Part shown: positions 15,517 through 25,301 of the stretch, piece after piece
Position numbering within the stretch: position 1 is the first letter of the stretch
Layout of the letters: each line of letters starts with the position of its first letter
Source: Prevotella sp.
Lineage (GTDB): Bacteria; Bacteroidota; Bacteroidia; Bacteroidales; Bacteroidaceae
DNA: 34,061 nucleotides
NCBI GenBank assembly: GCA_017455845.1
Contig: JAFSYY010000021.1
Location: forward strand, 1-34,061
Direction: 5' to 3'
Notes under the pieces: model-generated
The model's input: the letters and a program-made list of their open reading frames with translations, nothing else
Database searches by the model: none
Told to the model about the DNA's origin: nothing
Position numbers and translations under genes: made by a program

Positions 15517-18500
15517 TTAGAATCCAAAACTGAGGCTGGCAGTCACCGACTTCGACCTTGGCGTGGTAGCACTGTCGGAGGCAGGCGAATAGGTACCTGT
15601 AGCAATTTCCGGATCGATGCCGGTGTACTTTGTCAAGCAGAAGAGGTTGTTCATCGTCACGTAGGCCGAGAGGCTGCTCAATCCAATCTTCTTGACAGCC
15701 TTCTTAGGCACGCTGTAAGACAGTTGCAGGTTGTTCAGGCGCAGGAACGAGCCGTCCTCGACGAAGCGCGAACTCACCTGGTAGTTATAGCCGGTGCCGT
15801 AGAGGGCACGGGGTATCGGAGTCACGTCGCCGTCCTTGCGCCAGCGGTAGGTCACCGACGAGCACTGGTTCTCCGTGCTGTACATGCTCTCCAGGCCCAT
15901 ACGTGCGGTGTTGATGATCTTGTTGCCCCAGCGGTAGTTGAAACGCGACACGAGTTTCCAGTTGCCATACTGCAGCGTGAGGCTGAAACCGCCCTGCATC
16001 TTCGGCAGTGAGTTGCCCAGATACTTGATGTCGAGTTCGTTGATGGTACCGTCGTGGTTCACATCCTCGTAGATGGCATCGCCACCCTTGAACTCATAGT
16101 TGGCGTCACCATAATAATATGTAAGGTGCTTGGGCACGCCGGTGTTGGTCATAATCACCTTGCCGTTCTCGTCGGTAGCCACTGGGAAGGTCTTGCCCTC
16201 AGCCAGTTGCTCGTTGATCCACGCCTCGTAGTCCCAATCGTAGGTCTTACCCTGTGCCACGGCCTGCTGCTGCAACTGCAGTTGCTTGGTGTTGTAGTTG
16301 GTCAGGTAGTCGTAGGAATACTGGAACACGCCCAGGCTCTGAAAACCGTAGATAGAGCAGAGGGGATCGCCCACGACGACGCGGTTGAGGATGGACTTAG
16401 AGCCACGGTTATCGTAATAGGGAGTTGTGTTCAGGTTGTTGAGCACGCGCTGGTCCATCTCCAGCAGTTTGTTCACGTTCTGAGCGATGTTGAAACTGGC
16501 AGACACCGAGAATTTCTTGACTCTGATGAACTTATTGCCCGTGAGGGTCAACTCCCAACCTTTGTTCTCCATCTCGCCCACGTTGCCGTAAGACAAAGTG
16601 GTGGAGGTGTTCCATGTGGCCGACGTAGGAATGGGTATGCCCTTCATGATCAGGTCCTTGGTATTCTCCTTGTAGAGGTTCAGGTCTACCTCCAGCATGT
16701 CGTCGAGGAAGCCTACGTTGAAGCCGAGGTTCAAGCCAATCTTCTTCTGCGGGCGCAGGTCGTCGAGTTTCATGCCGCTCATCGTGGTGTAATTCAAGGT
16801 GCCATAGCGTCCAACAAGTGAGGTGTACTGGTTGAAGTAGTTCTCCACGGACACGCTGGAACTACCGGTGATACCCCATGAGCCACGGATGCCAAACATC
16901 GACACCACCTTCTTCAGAGGTTTGAAGAAAGACTCTTCGCTCACGTTGTAACGCAACGACACGTTGGGTGAATAGAACCACGGGTTCTTGGGGCCGAACT
17001 TCGAGTTGCCGTCGGCACGCAAGCCAAAGCCGAGGCTATAGCGTGACTTATAAGAGAAGTGGGCACTGTAGACCCAGTCCTGCCACGCCGACTTGGTGGT
17101 GCTGGGCTGATTGTTCATGCCCAGCAGGTTGGCATCGATGGTGGCCGACTCAATGCCGTTGGGTATGGAGTTCTGACCGATATACTGATAGGTGTTCTTC
17201 TGCGTGCCGGCCTCATAGCGTGCGAACATCGTGAGGTAGAAATCCTCGTTCTTGAAGGCGGGCGTGTAGGTGAGGGTCACGCGAGAGCCCATCTTAAACT
17301 GGTTGGTCTCCGTATTCGTGGTGAAGTTATAGTCGCCGGCGGAATAACTGCCGTTAGACAGGCTGCCGGGCATATACGTAGGCTTGGAGTAGGCGTAGAT
17401 GTCGAAATAGACGCGGCCGTCGAAGGTCAGGCGGTGCTTGCCGTTCTCCGTGCCGAGGAGTTCGTACTTGATGTTGAAGTCGGGCACGATGCTGTAGGTC
17501 TTCTCCCGCTGCCAGGAGTTGTTGGCGTAGGCCACAGGGTTGCCTATATTCACGACGTCCTGCAACTGCAAGGAGGTGTAGTTACCATCGTCGGGGGTCA
17601 TGTTCTTGTCTGTGGGGTTCATCAGGAAATACTCGCCCGTATTGTTGTTATAGCGGTCGTAGCGGTAGATGCTGGCATTGGGTGCCATGGCGAGTGCCAT
17701 GGCGAGCAAGGCGCTGTTCGACGAGTTGTTCTTGCTGCTGCCATAGGTGTAGTTCTTCAGGTTATCGGTATAGGTCAGGGCGAAGTTCGTGGAGAAGCGT
17801 ATGCGGTCGCTGACGTTATAGTCCAATACCAGGCGGGTGGTCAGACGGTCCATCGTCTGCTTGATGACGGTACCCGTCTGGTGGTTGTAACTGGCCGAGA
17901 TACGGAACTGAGCCTTCTGGCCGCCACCCGAGATATTGAACGTGGCCTCGTGCTGCTCACCAAACTGCTTGATGGCGTCCACCCAGTCGGTGTTCTTGTT
18001 CCAGTTGTTGGCCTCGGCCCACGACTCGGCGGGCACGTAGTTGATCTCGTTGATGGTAGCGGTGGCCGACGAACTCTGGGTGGGGTTGTAGAACTCCTCC
18101 TTGAGCATCATGGTGTAGTTGTCACCGTTGAGCAGGTCGTAGCCGGCGGGCATCCATGTGCCGGTGAACTTATAGCCGAGTTTCACCTGCGGTTTGCCAC
18201 GTGCACCGCGCTTGGTGGTGATCTGTATCACACCGTTGGCACCCTGCGAGCCCCAGATGGCCGTGGCGGCGGCATCCTTCAGCACGGTGATGCTGGCGAT
18301 ATCGTCCACGCTGATGGCGAGCATCGATGAGAAGGCCTCCTCGTCGATGCTCTCCGGGTCGAAGTCGGCCTTGTCGTATTCAAAGATCTTGTCGTCGACG
18401 ACGATGAGGGGCTCTGCGCTGCCGTTCAGCGTTGACACACCACGCAGGCGCATCGACGTACCGGCACCGAGGTTACCCGAGTTGCTCACAATATCCAGAC

Positions 18501-18969
18501 CGGCGATCTCACCCTGCAGGGCCTCGTCGGCCGAGGTGAACGCCATACCTTCTACCTCCGAGAAATTAAAGGTCTGCTGCGAGACGGAGATCTCGCGCTT
18601 GTCGATGTTCAGGCCGCCGGAGGTGGTGCGGCGTCCTTTCACCGTCACCTCGCTGAGCGTGGTCTTGTCGTCTTCCAGACGTATGGCAAATGTCTTCTTG
18701 TCGCCAATAGGAATAATCTTGGTCTTACTGCCAACGTAAGAGACGACGAGTTTGTTTTTCGGGTTCTTGATCTCCATGGAGAAATTACCCATCATATCGG
18801 TCTGTGTGGCACTGACGATACGGTTGTTGCCGTCGCGCTCCACCACGTTGGCCATCATCACCGGCCCCATGGCATCTTCCACATTACCTGATATGACTCT
18901 TCCCTGTGCCCACATCGTCTGAGCGATGACGGCAAACAGGATTGTCAGTATAATTTTGGATTTAGACAT
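15517..18969 (-). CDS. susC: SusC/RagA-family TonB-dependent transporter (pair 1)
   Basis: The 1150-residue outer-membrane transporter has signal peptide MSKSKIILTILFAVIAQ with probable cleavage at WAQG. The N-terminal carboxypeptidase-like domain reads VISGNVEDAMGPVMMANVVE, with IRLEDDKTTLSEVTVKG at the end, the usual lead-in to the plug. The TonB plug is SMRLRGVSTLNGSAEPLIVV and ITVLKDAAATAIWGSQGANG. A full barrel ends in VTASLSFGF with the C-terminal aromatic. The start ATG is unambiguous. Unlike the other genes of this operon, its signal peptide is not made of repeat DNA, but the heptamer array after the preceding stop is present. It should import a substrate, probably an oligosaccharide, with the next susD. 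Confidence 0.94.
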   Translation of the reverse strand: MSKSKIILTILFAVIAQTMWAQGRVISGNVEDAMGPVMMANVVERDGNNRIVSATQTDMMGNFSMEIKNPKNKLVVSYVGSKTKIIPIGDKKTFAIRLEDDKTTLSEVTVKGRRTTSGGLNIDKREISVSQQTFNFSEVEGMAFTSADEALQGEIAGLDIVSNSGNLGAGTSMRLRGVSTLNGSAEPLIVVDDKIFEYDKADFDPESIDEEAFSSMLAISVDDIASITVLKDAAATAIWGSQGANGVIQITTKRGARGKPQVKLGYKFTGTWMPAGYDLLNGDNYTMMLKEEFYNPTQSSSATATINEINYVPAESWAEANNWNKNTDWVDAIKQFGEQHEATFNISGGGQKAQFRISASYNHQTGTVIKQTMDRLTTRLVLDYNVSDRIRFSTNFALTYTDNLKNYTYGSSKNNSSNSALLAMALAMAPNASIYRYDRYNNNTGEYFLMNPTDKNMTPDDGNYTSLQLQDVVNIGNPVAYANNSWQREKTYSIVPDFNIKYELLGTENGKHRLTFDGRVYFDIYAYSKPTYMPGSLSNGSYSAGDYNFTTNTETNQFKMGSRVTLTYTPAFKNEDFYLTMFARYEAGTQKNTYQYIGQNSIPNGIESATIDANLLGMNNQPSTTKSAWQDWVYSAHFSYKSRYSLGFGLRADGNSKFGPKNPWFYSPNVSLRYNVSEESFFKPLKKVVSMFGIRGSWGITGSSSVSVENYFNQYTSLVGRYGTLNYTTMSGMKLDDLRPQKKIGLNLGFNVGFLDDMLEVDLNLYKENTKDLIMKGIPIPTSATWNTSTTLSYGNVGEMENKGWELTLTGNKFIRVKKFSVSASFNIAQNVNKLLEMDQRVLNNLNTTPYYDNRGSKSILNRVVVGDPLCSIYGFQSLGVFQYSYDYLTNYNTKQLQLQQQAVAQGKTYDWDYEAWINEQLAEGKTFPVATDENGKVIMTNTGVPKHLTYYYGDANYEFKGGDAIYEDVNHDGTINELDIKYLGNSLPKMQGGFSLTLQYGNWKLVSRFNYRWGNKIINTARMGLESMYSTENQCSSVTYRWRKDGDVTPIPRALYGTGYNYQVSSRFVEDGSFLRLNNLQLSYSVPKKAVKKIGLSSLSAYVTMNNLFCLTKYTGIDPEIATGTYSPASDSATTPRSKSVTASLSFGF

Positions 18970-19055
18970 ATTTTGCTTTATTCTTAATGCTTAATTATTA
19001 GTGCGGTAGCCGCTCGGCTTTGCCGCTTTTACAAAGCGTAGCGACTAAAAGAAAT

Positions 19056-19097
19056 TCTTCACTCTTCACTCTTCACTCTACACTCTTCACTCTTCAC
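19056..19097. repeat. Six tandem heptamers (TCTTCAC) touching the FAS1 stop codon
   Basis: Six units, one with a mismatch (TCTACAC), run from 19056 to 19097. The next three bases are the stop codon of the upstream FAS1 gene. Next to it in the susC leader (18994-19055) lie dispersed G/C-rich repeats that can form hairpins. The 128-bp gap shows no clear promoter, so susC is probably transcribed from further upstream. Confidence 0.85.
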
Positions 19098-21977
19098 TTA
19101 ATACATCCGGTTTTGGTTGTAGCAAAGCGGTGTGTCAATGCCGTGAACGGTGACAAACGATGACGACTCGATGGTCTTGTATTCACCATATTGAGCGTGT
19201 CGGCTCGAAGAGGTCGTGATGTCGCGGGCAATGAGGTTGGCAGTGGCCGACGAGGCATTGACGGTCACGGCAGTGCCGCTGGCATCCTTCACTGTGAGTT
19301 GGTTGCCGCCGCCGGTGACGGTCAGCGTCTGGGCGATACCGAGGGCGTTGGAACAGAAGGTAGAGAACGAGGGCTCCGGCGTGGTCTTGCCGGTCTCGGG
19401 GTCATAGTTCTTGAAATACTGGTCGGCAAAGAGCGAACTGTTCTGCGTGTGATAGCGCACAAACCTGGTCATCTTGTCAAGCAGGCCTTTCACGTAGGCC
19501 GAGGCCTGGGCCTCGCTGGTGAAACCATACTGTTCGGCCACGCCCTCCCAGTTGTTGACGATGGCCATCACCTCTTTCCATGTAGGCAGGCCCATGGTCT
19601 GCTGTGCCTTCTGCATGGCCTCGAAGGTAGGTGCATAGATAGTATAGTTATAGGCGCTGAGCATGCCCCAGTTGTCGTTGTCGTCGATGATGCGGTATGC
19701 CTTCATCTTGGTGTTCTTCTGCGATTCCTTGTCAGCATCGGTAATGATGCCTGCAAAGGTGTAAATTTCCTCGTTGTTGAACTGCAGGCAGAAGTTGAGG
19801 AAATGGTCGTAGTCGGGCGCATCGGTGTCGTAGTCGGCATTCTCGTCGTAGAACTCCGGGCGCGAGAGGGTCTGCATCACACTCGTAATGGTGGGCTGCA
19901 GCGGATAGTCCAGGCGGTAGACGGTGCCGTTCTCTATCTTCGCGTCGGCACTGTTGGCATCGAAGGTCTCGGTGATGGTAGACCACTGCGAGGCATCGCT
20001 CACCTGCAGGCCGCCGGCCACCTTGCTGCCGTCGACGACGACAGCGCCGCCATGCTTCGTCTTGTAGTATTTGTTGCCGTAGAGACCATACTGTGCGCTG
20101 CCTTTACCCGTCTCAGTAGAGTCGGCCAGCACAATGGTGCAGTAGTCCAGGAAGTCCTTGATCTGGCTGTTGAAGATACCAGTCTCGATATTCACATCCT
20201 GCGCATTGGCTGTCTCGACGTAAGAACTGAGTTCATTATAGGGTCCCGACTGGTAGATATATCTCTTCACCAGCACATGGAAAGAGCCGTCGGCCTGCGG
20301 GTCGAAACGGAAGCGCAGTCCCTTCAGACCGTCTTCATCTCTCACCGAGGCAGGGTCGATGACGATAAACTGCGTCTCGTTGTCTGTCGGGACGAACAGG
20401 CCGTAGCGGGCCTTCATCGAGAGCAGGTAGTAGTACATGTCGGCACCGAGTTTCGAGGGCGTGCCGGCCGTGGTCTGGTGGTCGTTGAGCATCTCGCCCA
20501 TGGTGCGCATGTCCTTATACACGGATGCCGGACCGAGCACGGAGTTATACAGTTTCGGGCCGAAGAGTTTGTTCATCTTGTAGATGACACCGTTGTTGGC
20601 GATGGTCACGTCGTAGTTGCCGTCGCTCTTCTTATAGATGTCGTTCTTCGTCACGTCGAGGAATTCGAAGGCATCGTTCTGAACGGTAGAGAAGGTGCTG
20701 GGCACGGTCTTGGTGAGATAGGGCTTCATCACGTTGTTCAGGATGCTGGCGAAGATCGAGGGGTCGCTGTTGTACACGGCGTCGAGGTGTGCGTTGAGGT
20801 TGGCAGCGGTGATGCCAAGGGTGGGATCGCCGAGGTTTTTCAGGATATAGGCGGCCTCATTCAGGAAATAGTCCTCCACGGCCTTGTCGTCGGGAGCGAG
20901 GAAGGCGGCTATCTCTGCATCGTCGTCGCTGCTGCCGCCCTTCGGCGTCGGGTTATAATAGTTCCATCCCGGGTCGAAGTCGAGCAACTGGTTGTCGGCC
21001 ACCGTTGTACCGCGAACGGGCTGTGCCAACTTGGCACGCTGCGAGTTCTTGCTCAGGTAGCGAATGGCAAACACCGTGTCCTGGACACCGGCAACGGCCG
21101 AGTCTTGCAACTGCTGCGTCAGCGTCATGTCGGCATCGGGGAAGCAGTAGTAGTCCAGCATACGCGAGATATAGCGGGTGTCGCTGCCCGAGCGCAGGAT
21201 CTCGGCCATGTTGCCGGGGTTCACCAGCACCTCGTCGAGTTGGTGTATATATCCGTTCTGGCACACCACGTCGCCCCTCACCACCTTGCGGTCGAAGATA
21301 TAGGCGTCGCCGTCGTTATAGGCATGGCCGGTGAGCACCTTGAAGTCGCTGTCGTCGCCCGTCACGGTCATATTGTTGTTGAGCATATACTCACCCGTGA
21401 GGTGGACCATCGGTGCCACGGTATTGTCGAAGACGGCCTGGATAGCGCTACGGCCGCCGTTCTTGAAACGTGCAAAGTACTTGTTGTTGGCAGGCATCTG
21501 GTCGACGGTGAAATTAGTGACGGCATACGACAGACGCATGTTCGTGGCATGCTTCACCAGTTGGCCCTGAAGCATGTTGCCCTGGCTGTTCTGGCTGTTA
21601 GACAGTGTGCCAACGAGGATGGCATTGTCGAGCATGGTAGAGAACAGCAGTTCGGCCTTCTGCTCGTGGGTCAACTCGCTATAACTGCTCGCGCCGAATT
21701 TGTTGTTTCCACCTGCAAAGAACCTTTCAAAGGCTTCATCATTGGCGGGGAAGATGGTCTTACTACCAGTCTTGCTGAGCACCTCCGTGTACCCCAAGTC
21801 GTCAATCAACTGGCAGTACGTTTTAAACGTACCTTCTAGTTGCGAAGACTGCTGCAATTCTGTGTAGATACTCTCTCCAAGCCATGATGGCAGTTCTCCC
21901 TCCGGCACGACGTAGTCCTTTGTACAGGACCCGAGTCCAACGCACAAAAGGGAGGCATACAAAAAGAGTTTTTTCAT
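19098..21977 (-). CDS. Large FAS1 (fasciclin) domain lipoprotein, first in operon
   Basis: The 959-residue lipoprotein has lipobox VGLGSC. Several FAS1-type units can be followed: residues about 40-260 (FKTYCQLIDDLGYTEVL, KTIFPANDEAFERFF, GQLVKHATNMRLSY, ending QNGYIHQLDEVLVNPGNM), a middle unit (FLAPDDKAVEDYFLN ... GVIYKMNKLFGPKLYN), and further ones (FAGIITDADKES ... NYTIYAPTFEAMQKAQQ). A C-terminal segment holds VNASSATANLIARDITTSS. The length suggests about four domains, more than the usual one or two. It is probably surface-anchored with the Sus proteins. It is the first gene of the seven-gene group; no exact TAnnTTTG promoter was found in the 370 bases before it. Confidence 0.85.
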   Translation of the reverse strand: MKKLFLYASLLCVGLGSCTKDYVVPEGELPSWLGESIYTELQQSSQLEGTFKTYCQLIDDLGYTEVLSKTGSKTIFPANDEAFERFFAGGNNKFGASSYSELTHEQKAELLFSTMLDNAILVGTLSNSQNSQGNMLQGQLVKHATNMRLSYAVTNFTVDQMPANNKYFARFKNGGRSAIQAVFDNTVAPMVHLTGEYMLNNNMTVTGDDSDFKVLTGHAYNDGDAYIFDRKVVRGDVVCQNGYIHQLDEVLVNPGNMAEILRSGSDTRYISRMLDYYCFPDADMTLTQQLQDSAVAGVQDTVFAIRYLSKNSQRAKLAQPVRGTTVADNQLLDFDPGWNYYNPTPKGGSSDDDAEIAAFLAPDDKAVEDYFLNEAAYILKNLGDPTLGITAANLNAHLDAVYNSDPSIFASILNNVMKPYLTKTVPSTFSTVQNDAFEFLDVTKNDIYKKSDGNYDVTIANNGVIYKMNKLFGPKLYNSVLGPASVYKDMRTMGEMLNDHQTTAGTPSKLGADMYYYLLSMKARYGLFVPTDNETQFIVIDPASVRDEDGLKGLRFRFDPQADGSFHVLVKRYIYQSGPYNELSSYVETANAQDVNIETGIFNSQIKDFLDYCTIVLADSTETGKGSAQYGLYGNKYYKTKHGGAVVVDGSKVAGGLQVSDASQWSTITETFDANSADAKIENGTVYRLDYPLQPTITSVMQTLSRPEFYDENADYDTDAPDYDHFLNFCLQFNNEEIYTFAGIITDADKESQKNTKMKAYRIIDDNDNWGMLSAYNYTIYAPTFEAMQKAQQTMGLPTWKEVMAIVNNWEGVAEQYGFTSEAQASAYVKGLLDKMTRFVRYHTQNSSLFADQYFKNYDPETGKTTPEPSFSTFCSNALGIAQTLTVTGGGNQLTVKDASGTAVTVNASSATANLIARDITTSSSRHAQYGEYKTIESSSFVTVHGIDTPLCYNQNRMY

Positions 21978-22194
21978 AGAGATGTTAATATTTATAATTA
22001 TAAATTGATTTTAGCAGTTAGTTTATTTAGCCTCACGGCCACAAATACACCTTATTTATATATAAATGGCAGTGCAAAATAACAAAAAATTATTGAAACG
22101 TGCAACTTTTTAACACACTAATTTTCGCGAACCATTAATTTTGGCAAATATTCGTGTAGGATTACCAAAAAACAAGGTCGTTGTTGTCAGGATT

Positions 22195-22282
22195 CGAGGT
22201 ACGAGGTACGAGGTACGAGGTACGAGGTACGAGGTGCGAGGTACGAGGTGCGAGGTACGAGGTGCGAGGTGCGAGGTGCGAG
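22195..22282. repeat. Heptamer array CGAGGTA/CGAGGTG, 12.6 units
   Basis: Perfect 7-base periodicity runs over 88 bases. Only the seventh base varies (A or G), in the order AAAAAGAGAGGG. It lies just beyond the terminator of the 928-aa gene. Rare variation at one position suggests recent expansion. The rest of the gene-free stretch 21978-22194 is AT-rich leader of the first FAS1 gene with no feature I can support. Confidence 0.95.
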
Positions 22283-22320
22283 AAAAAAACGGGAGCACCA
22301 TGGCGGTGCTCCCGTTTTTT
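22283..22320. terminator. Bidirectional intrinsic terminator
   Basis: A perfect 10-bp G/C-rich stem (CGGGAGCACC at 22290-22299, GGTGCTCCCG at 22305-22314) with a 5-base loop is preceded by seven A and followed by six T. It can therefore stop transcription on either strand. It lies 30 bases after the stop of the 928-aa gene on the minus strand. Confidence 0.95.
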
Positions 22321-22350
22321 GCTATGGAGTGAGCATGATGCTCAGTTCAC

Positions 22351-25137
22351 TTACTTAACCACGAACTTCTTGCCGTTCTGGATATACATACCCTTGGCAG
22401 GAGCAGAAGTGAGTTTCTGTCCGGCGAGGTTGTAGACGGCAGCCTTGGCATTGCCGGCAACGGTCATCTCACTGATACCGTTCACGGGACCGGCGGCAAT
22501 CTGGTCAATCTTCAGGTTGTCGAACCAGCAGCGGCGGCCGATATAGTTCTTGTAGTTAGACTTCACCGTGAATGTAGCGGGTGCCAGTTTGTTGAAGGCA
22601 ACCTTGTCGGTGGCAAATACGCCGCTGGCGTTGGTCGATGTGAGATACATAGTACCCTCGCCATAGTCCAGTATGCACTCAATGTGCGAGCGGTTACCAT
22701 CGACACACGAGCCGGCATCGCCTGTGGTGTTGGAGGGGAAGAAACCACCAATATTTGCAATGGCAAAGTCATCGTAGCCGGCAGAGCCCAGGTTGTTGTT
22801 GTAAGGCACGTAGTACAAGCCAGCCACGCGCTCACCAGCCTCGTCGAGGAGGTCGAAGCCCACATGACCATCGCTCAGACGGATAAACCAGAAGTCCATA
22901 GCCACCTTGAGGATATTGGTGCCATATTCCTTGGCGGGGATGGTGGCAGTAGCAGAGCCGTTGCCCACGCGGAGCACGCCGGGCAGCACTTTCTCGCCGT
23001 TAGAGTCGAGGCCAAGTTCGAAGGTCATATCACCTATGCCCTTTTCGTTGGCAATCGGCGTTGTCTCTGAGAAGTTCTCAATCGTCATAACGGTGTTTGT
23101 GCCAGTCACCTCATAGAGGCCAGTCTCTGCATTCTGGGTTGCACCGCTTTCAAAGTCAACGCTGATGATTTCGGTAATGGCAGTAGCAGGAATGGTGGTC
23201 TTGAATGTTGCAATAGCCTCGTTGAGTTCGGCAATCGCAGTATTTACGGTAGCCTCATTCTCCTCGCTATAGTCGGTAGCCTTCATGTCGGCCAGGGTAC
23301 CCTTTGCCGTCTCGATGGCAGCCACCAGGTCGGCCTTGCCTGTAGCAGCGTCATAGATACGCTCATTCAGTGTAGTCGATGCATTGTCGATGGTCGACTG
23401 CAGTGAGGTCAGCAGATTGTTGCGGTTCAGGAACGTGCGGTTGGCGGCAATGATCAACTTCGTGGCGGTGTCATAGACCTCATGCTCCAGCAGGGCATTC
23501 TCGTTGGTGGCACCAGCCTCATAGACACTTTCATCGTAGGTGGCGATGATGTCGTCCTGGCTCATGGCCTCGTAAGCAGCAATCAAGGGCTCCACCTCGT
23601 TGACAGCAGCCTGCAGGTCGCTCTTGCCCCAGGCGTAGGACTCGTCGGCCAAATAGGCAGCAGCCGTGTTCAGGTTGTCGCGACCGGCAGTAATCTGTGC
23701 GCGGACAGCCGTCTCGTAAGCCAACTCCTTCTGGTTGTACTTGTTTCCATTCTTGCCCCAGATAGTAGCATTTTTCACATAGGTTACAGAACCATATTTA
23801 AAGGTTTTATATGCATCCTTACAATAAACCTTTATACCAAATTCGTATGTTCCGTCCTCAGGAACCTGAGCCGAAACGATAAACGTTGTGTAGTTCAGCG
23901 ACTCTACATCCTTGACAACAGACACAACGGTGTCGGTAGCAGCGCCGTCGACAATCTTCACGGCGTAGGCGATACCGTAGGCAGGATTCAAGCCTTCATC
24001 GGTTTCCCAGGTCTTAATTACGCCAGGTTCACGAAGTGCAGCAAGGGCATCAATGGTGAACACGTAAGAGCCGGCACTCAACTGCTTCTGAATGGTGACA
24101 CCCATGGCATTGTCGGGATTGGCATTAGCCCATGTATTACCTAACTGATAGTGACCCAGGTCGGGATAGGCACCGGTACTCCAGAAGCCGCGGTCAACAC
24201 AGGTCCAGTCGCCAAAGGCTGCCTGTTTCTGCAAGTTGGGGGTAGCCTCTCTGATACCCAGATAGTTGGCAGAATTATTTGCCAGATAGTCTTCCATGTT
24301 ATCCTTCAGGAAATCTGCAATCACCATACCACAGGTCTCCAACTTTTCATCAAGGTCAGCCTGGCTCGACTCGTCGCCTATACTTCTCAGGTCATCCAGA
24401 TTCTCGTCGAAGCCTACATCATCCAGCAAAGCAGCATCCCAGGCGTAGCAGTTCCTGTAAGCCTCCATCTTCTCCACCATGGCATCACGCTGGCGCAGGT
24501 CTGCAAACTGTATGGCTTGTGCAACCTGAAGGTCGGCAATCTCCATCGTTGCGGGAATACCAGTGAAAGCAAAATAGTATGTACGGTTGATACCATCACC
24601 TACGATGGCATAATTAAAGGTCTGCCATTCCTCTGTCAGTTCTTCGCCAGTATTGATAACCACCTCTTCGGCTGTTTCACCATAGGCATTGGCAGAGTTA
24701 CCTGCAAACCTCACCACATTTGGCACAATGACTTCTTTGGAAGGATTATTGCCATCCCAAACCGTCAGTTTCCTACGCACAGACATCAGCGACGATGACT
24801 TGGCCTTAAAACTAACCACGTAGGATTCGCTTGACGATGAAGGTACGAAGGTGTAGTACATACCTTCCTGAGCCGTACCGTCGATGCTCGACACGGAATT
24901 AATGTCCTGAGCATAGCCGTTGGCATTGATCGTGAAGATGTCGTCAATGGTTTTTCCTTCGGTAGCAGTAAGAACCGTCCAGCCAGACCAGTCCTGGAAT
25001 GTGCTGTTGGTATTTAAGTTCGACCCCGTAATCTGGAATCGGCCCTGCGGCGTGTAGACGAACTCACCCACTTCGAGTGCGAACGACGATACGCTTGTCA
25101 ACATGGCCATTGCAGCAAAAAGTAAACGTTTTTTCAT
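22351..25137 (-). CDS. Exported protein with helical repeats and a C-terminal sorting-like tail
   Basis: The 928-residue protein has a type I signal peptide (MKKRLLFAAMAMLTSVSSFA). The N-terminal part is beta-rich; there are jelly-roll-like segments at about 320-460 (GDWTCVDRGFWSTGAYPDLG, SAGSYVFTIDALAALREPG). A helical FIVAR-like region follows at about 470-640 (repeats of the LLTSLQSTIDNASTTLNE and DLVAAIETAKGTLAD kind). A LamG-like sandwich follows (NILKVAMDFWFIRLSDGHVGFDLLDEAG). The last 35 residues (AAVYNLAGQKLTSAPAKGMYIQNGKKFVVK in part) resemble type A tails used by the type IX secretion system; this is inference. It has its own promoter and strong terminator and sits next to the lyase gene. 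A glycan-binding surface role is plausible but not shown. Confidence 0.7.
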   Translation of the reverse strand: MKKRLLFAAMAMLTSVSSFALEVGEFVYTPQGRFQITGSNLNTNSTFQDWSGWTVLTATEGKTIDDIFTINANGYAQDINSVSSIDGTAQEGMYYTFVPSSSSESYVVSFKAKSSSLMSVRRKLTVWDGNNPSKEVIVPNVVRFAGNSANAYGETAEEVVINTGEELTEEWQTFNYAIVGDGINRTYYFAFTGIPATMEIADLQVAQAIQFADLRQRDAMVEKMEAYRNCYAWDAALLDDVGFDENLDDLRSIGDESSQADLDEKLETCGMVIADFLKDNMEDYLANNSANYLGIREATPNLQKQAAFGDWTCVDRGFWSTGAYPDLGHYQLGNTWANANPDNAMGVTIQKQLSAGSYVFTIDALAALREPGVIKTWETDEGLNPAYGIAYAVKIVDGAATDTVVSVVKDVESLNYTTFIVSAQVPEDGTYEFGIKVYCKDAYKTFKYGSVTYVKNATIWGKNGNKYNQKELAYETAVRAQITAGRDNLNTAAAYLADESYAWGKSDLQAAVNEVEPLIAAYEAMSQDDIIATYDESVYEAGATNENALLEHEVYDTATKLIIAANRTFLNRNNLLTSLQSTIDNASTTLNERIYDAATGKADLVAAIETAKGTLADMKATDYSEENEATVNTAIAELNEAIATFKTTIPATAITEIISVDFESGATQNAETGLYEVTGTNTVMTIENFSETTPIANEKGIGDMTFELGLDSNGEKVLPGVLRVGNGSATATIPAKEYGTNILKVAMDFWFIRLSDGHVGFDLLDEAGERVAGLYYVPYNNNLGSAGYDDFAIANIGGFFPSNTTGDAGSCVDGNRSHIECILDYGEGTMYLTSTNASGVFATDKVAFNKLAPATFTVKSNYKNYIGRRCWFDNLKIDQIAAGPVNGISEMTVAGNAKAAVYNLAGQKLTSAPAKGMYIQNGKKFVVK

Positions 25138-25203
25138 TTTAAATAATTTTATAGTTAATAATATAGATAAAGTTGTTCTTTCCAGTAGTCAGCAATTCGG
25201 GTG

Positions 25204-25235
25204 CAAAGTTAATGATTTCCTTGACATAAAGCAAG
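25204..25235 (-). promoter_or_regulatory. Bacteroidetes-type promoter of the 928-aa gene
   Basis: On the minus strand CTTG (25235-25232), 20 bases, then TAACTTTG (25211-25204) match the TTTG/N19-21/TAnnTTTG consensus. Transcription would start near 25198 and give a leader of about 60 bases. Confidence 0.7.
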
Positions 25236-25301
25236 AAAAACCGGCAAAATTTTTGCTTTTCTACCACATTTTTTGAGACACCGGCCTTACTCTCCTACTC
25301 A

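Noticed and set aside
19191-21839. 882-codon open frame on the plus strand
   Set aside because: It lies wholly opposite the well-supported FAS1 lipoprotein gene. Its composition (Val/Gly/His-rich) is what results when this codon usage is read in the antisense frame. No domain or start signal supports it.
22042-22078. Promoter for the first FAS1 gene (TGTATTTG with a TTTG upstream)
   Set aside because: The -7 box lacks the TAnn part and the spacing to the TTTG is 25 rather than 20, unlike the three promoters accepted here.
22110-22332. Short frames on both strands through the heptamer array (SHLAPRTSHL-like repeats)
   Set aside because: They are translations of the tandem repeat plus the terminator hairpin; no start region or conserved protein.
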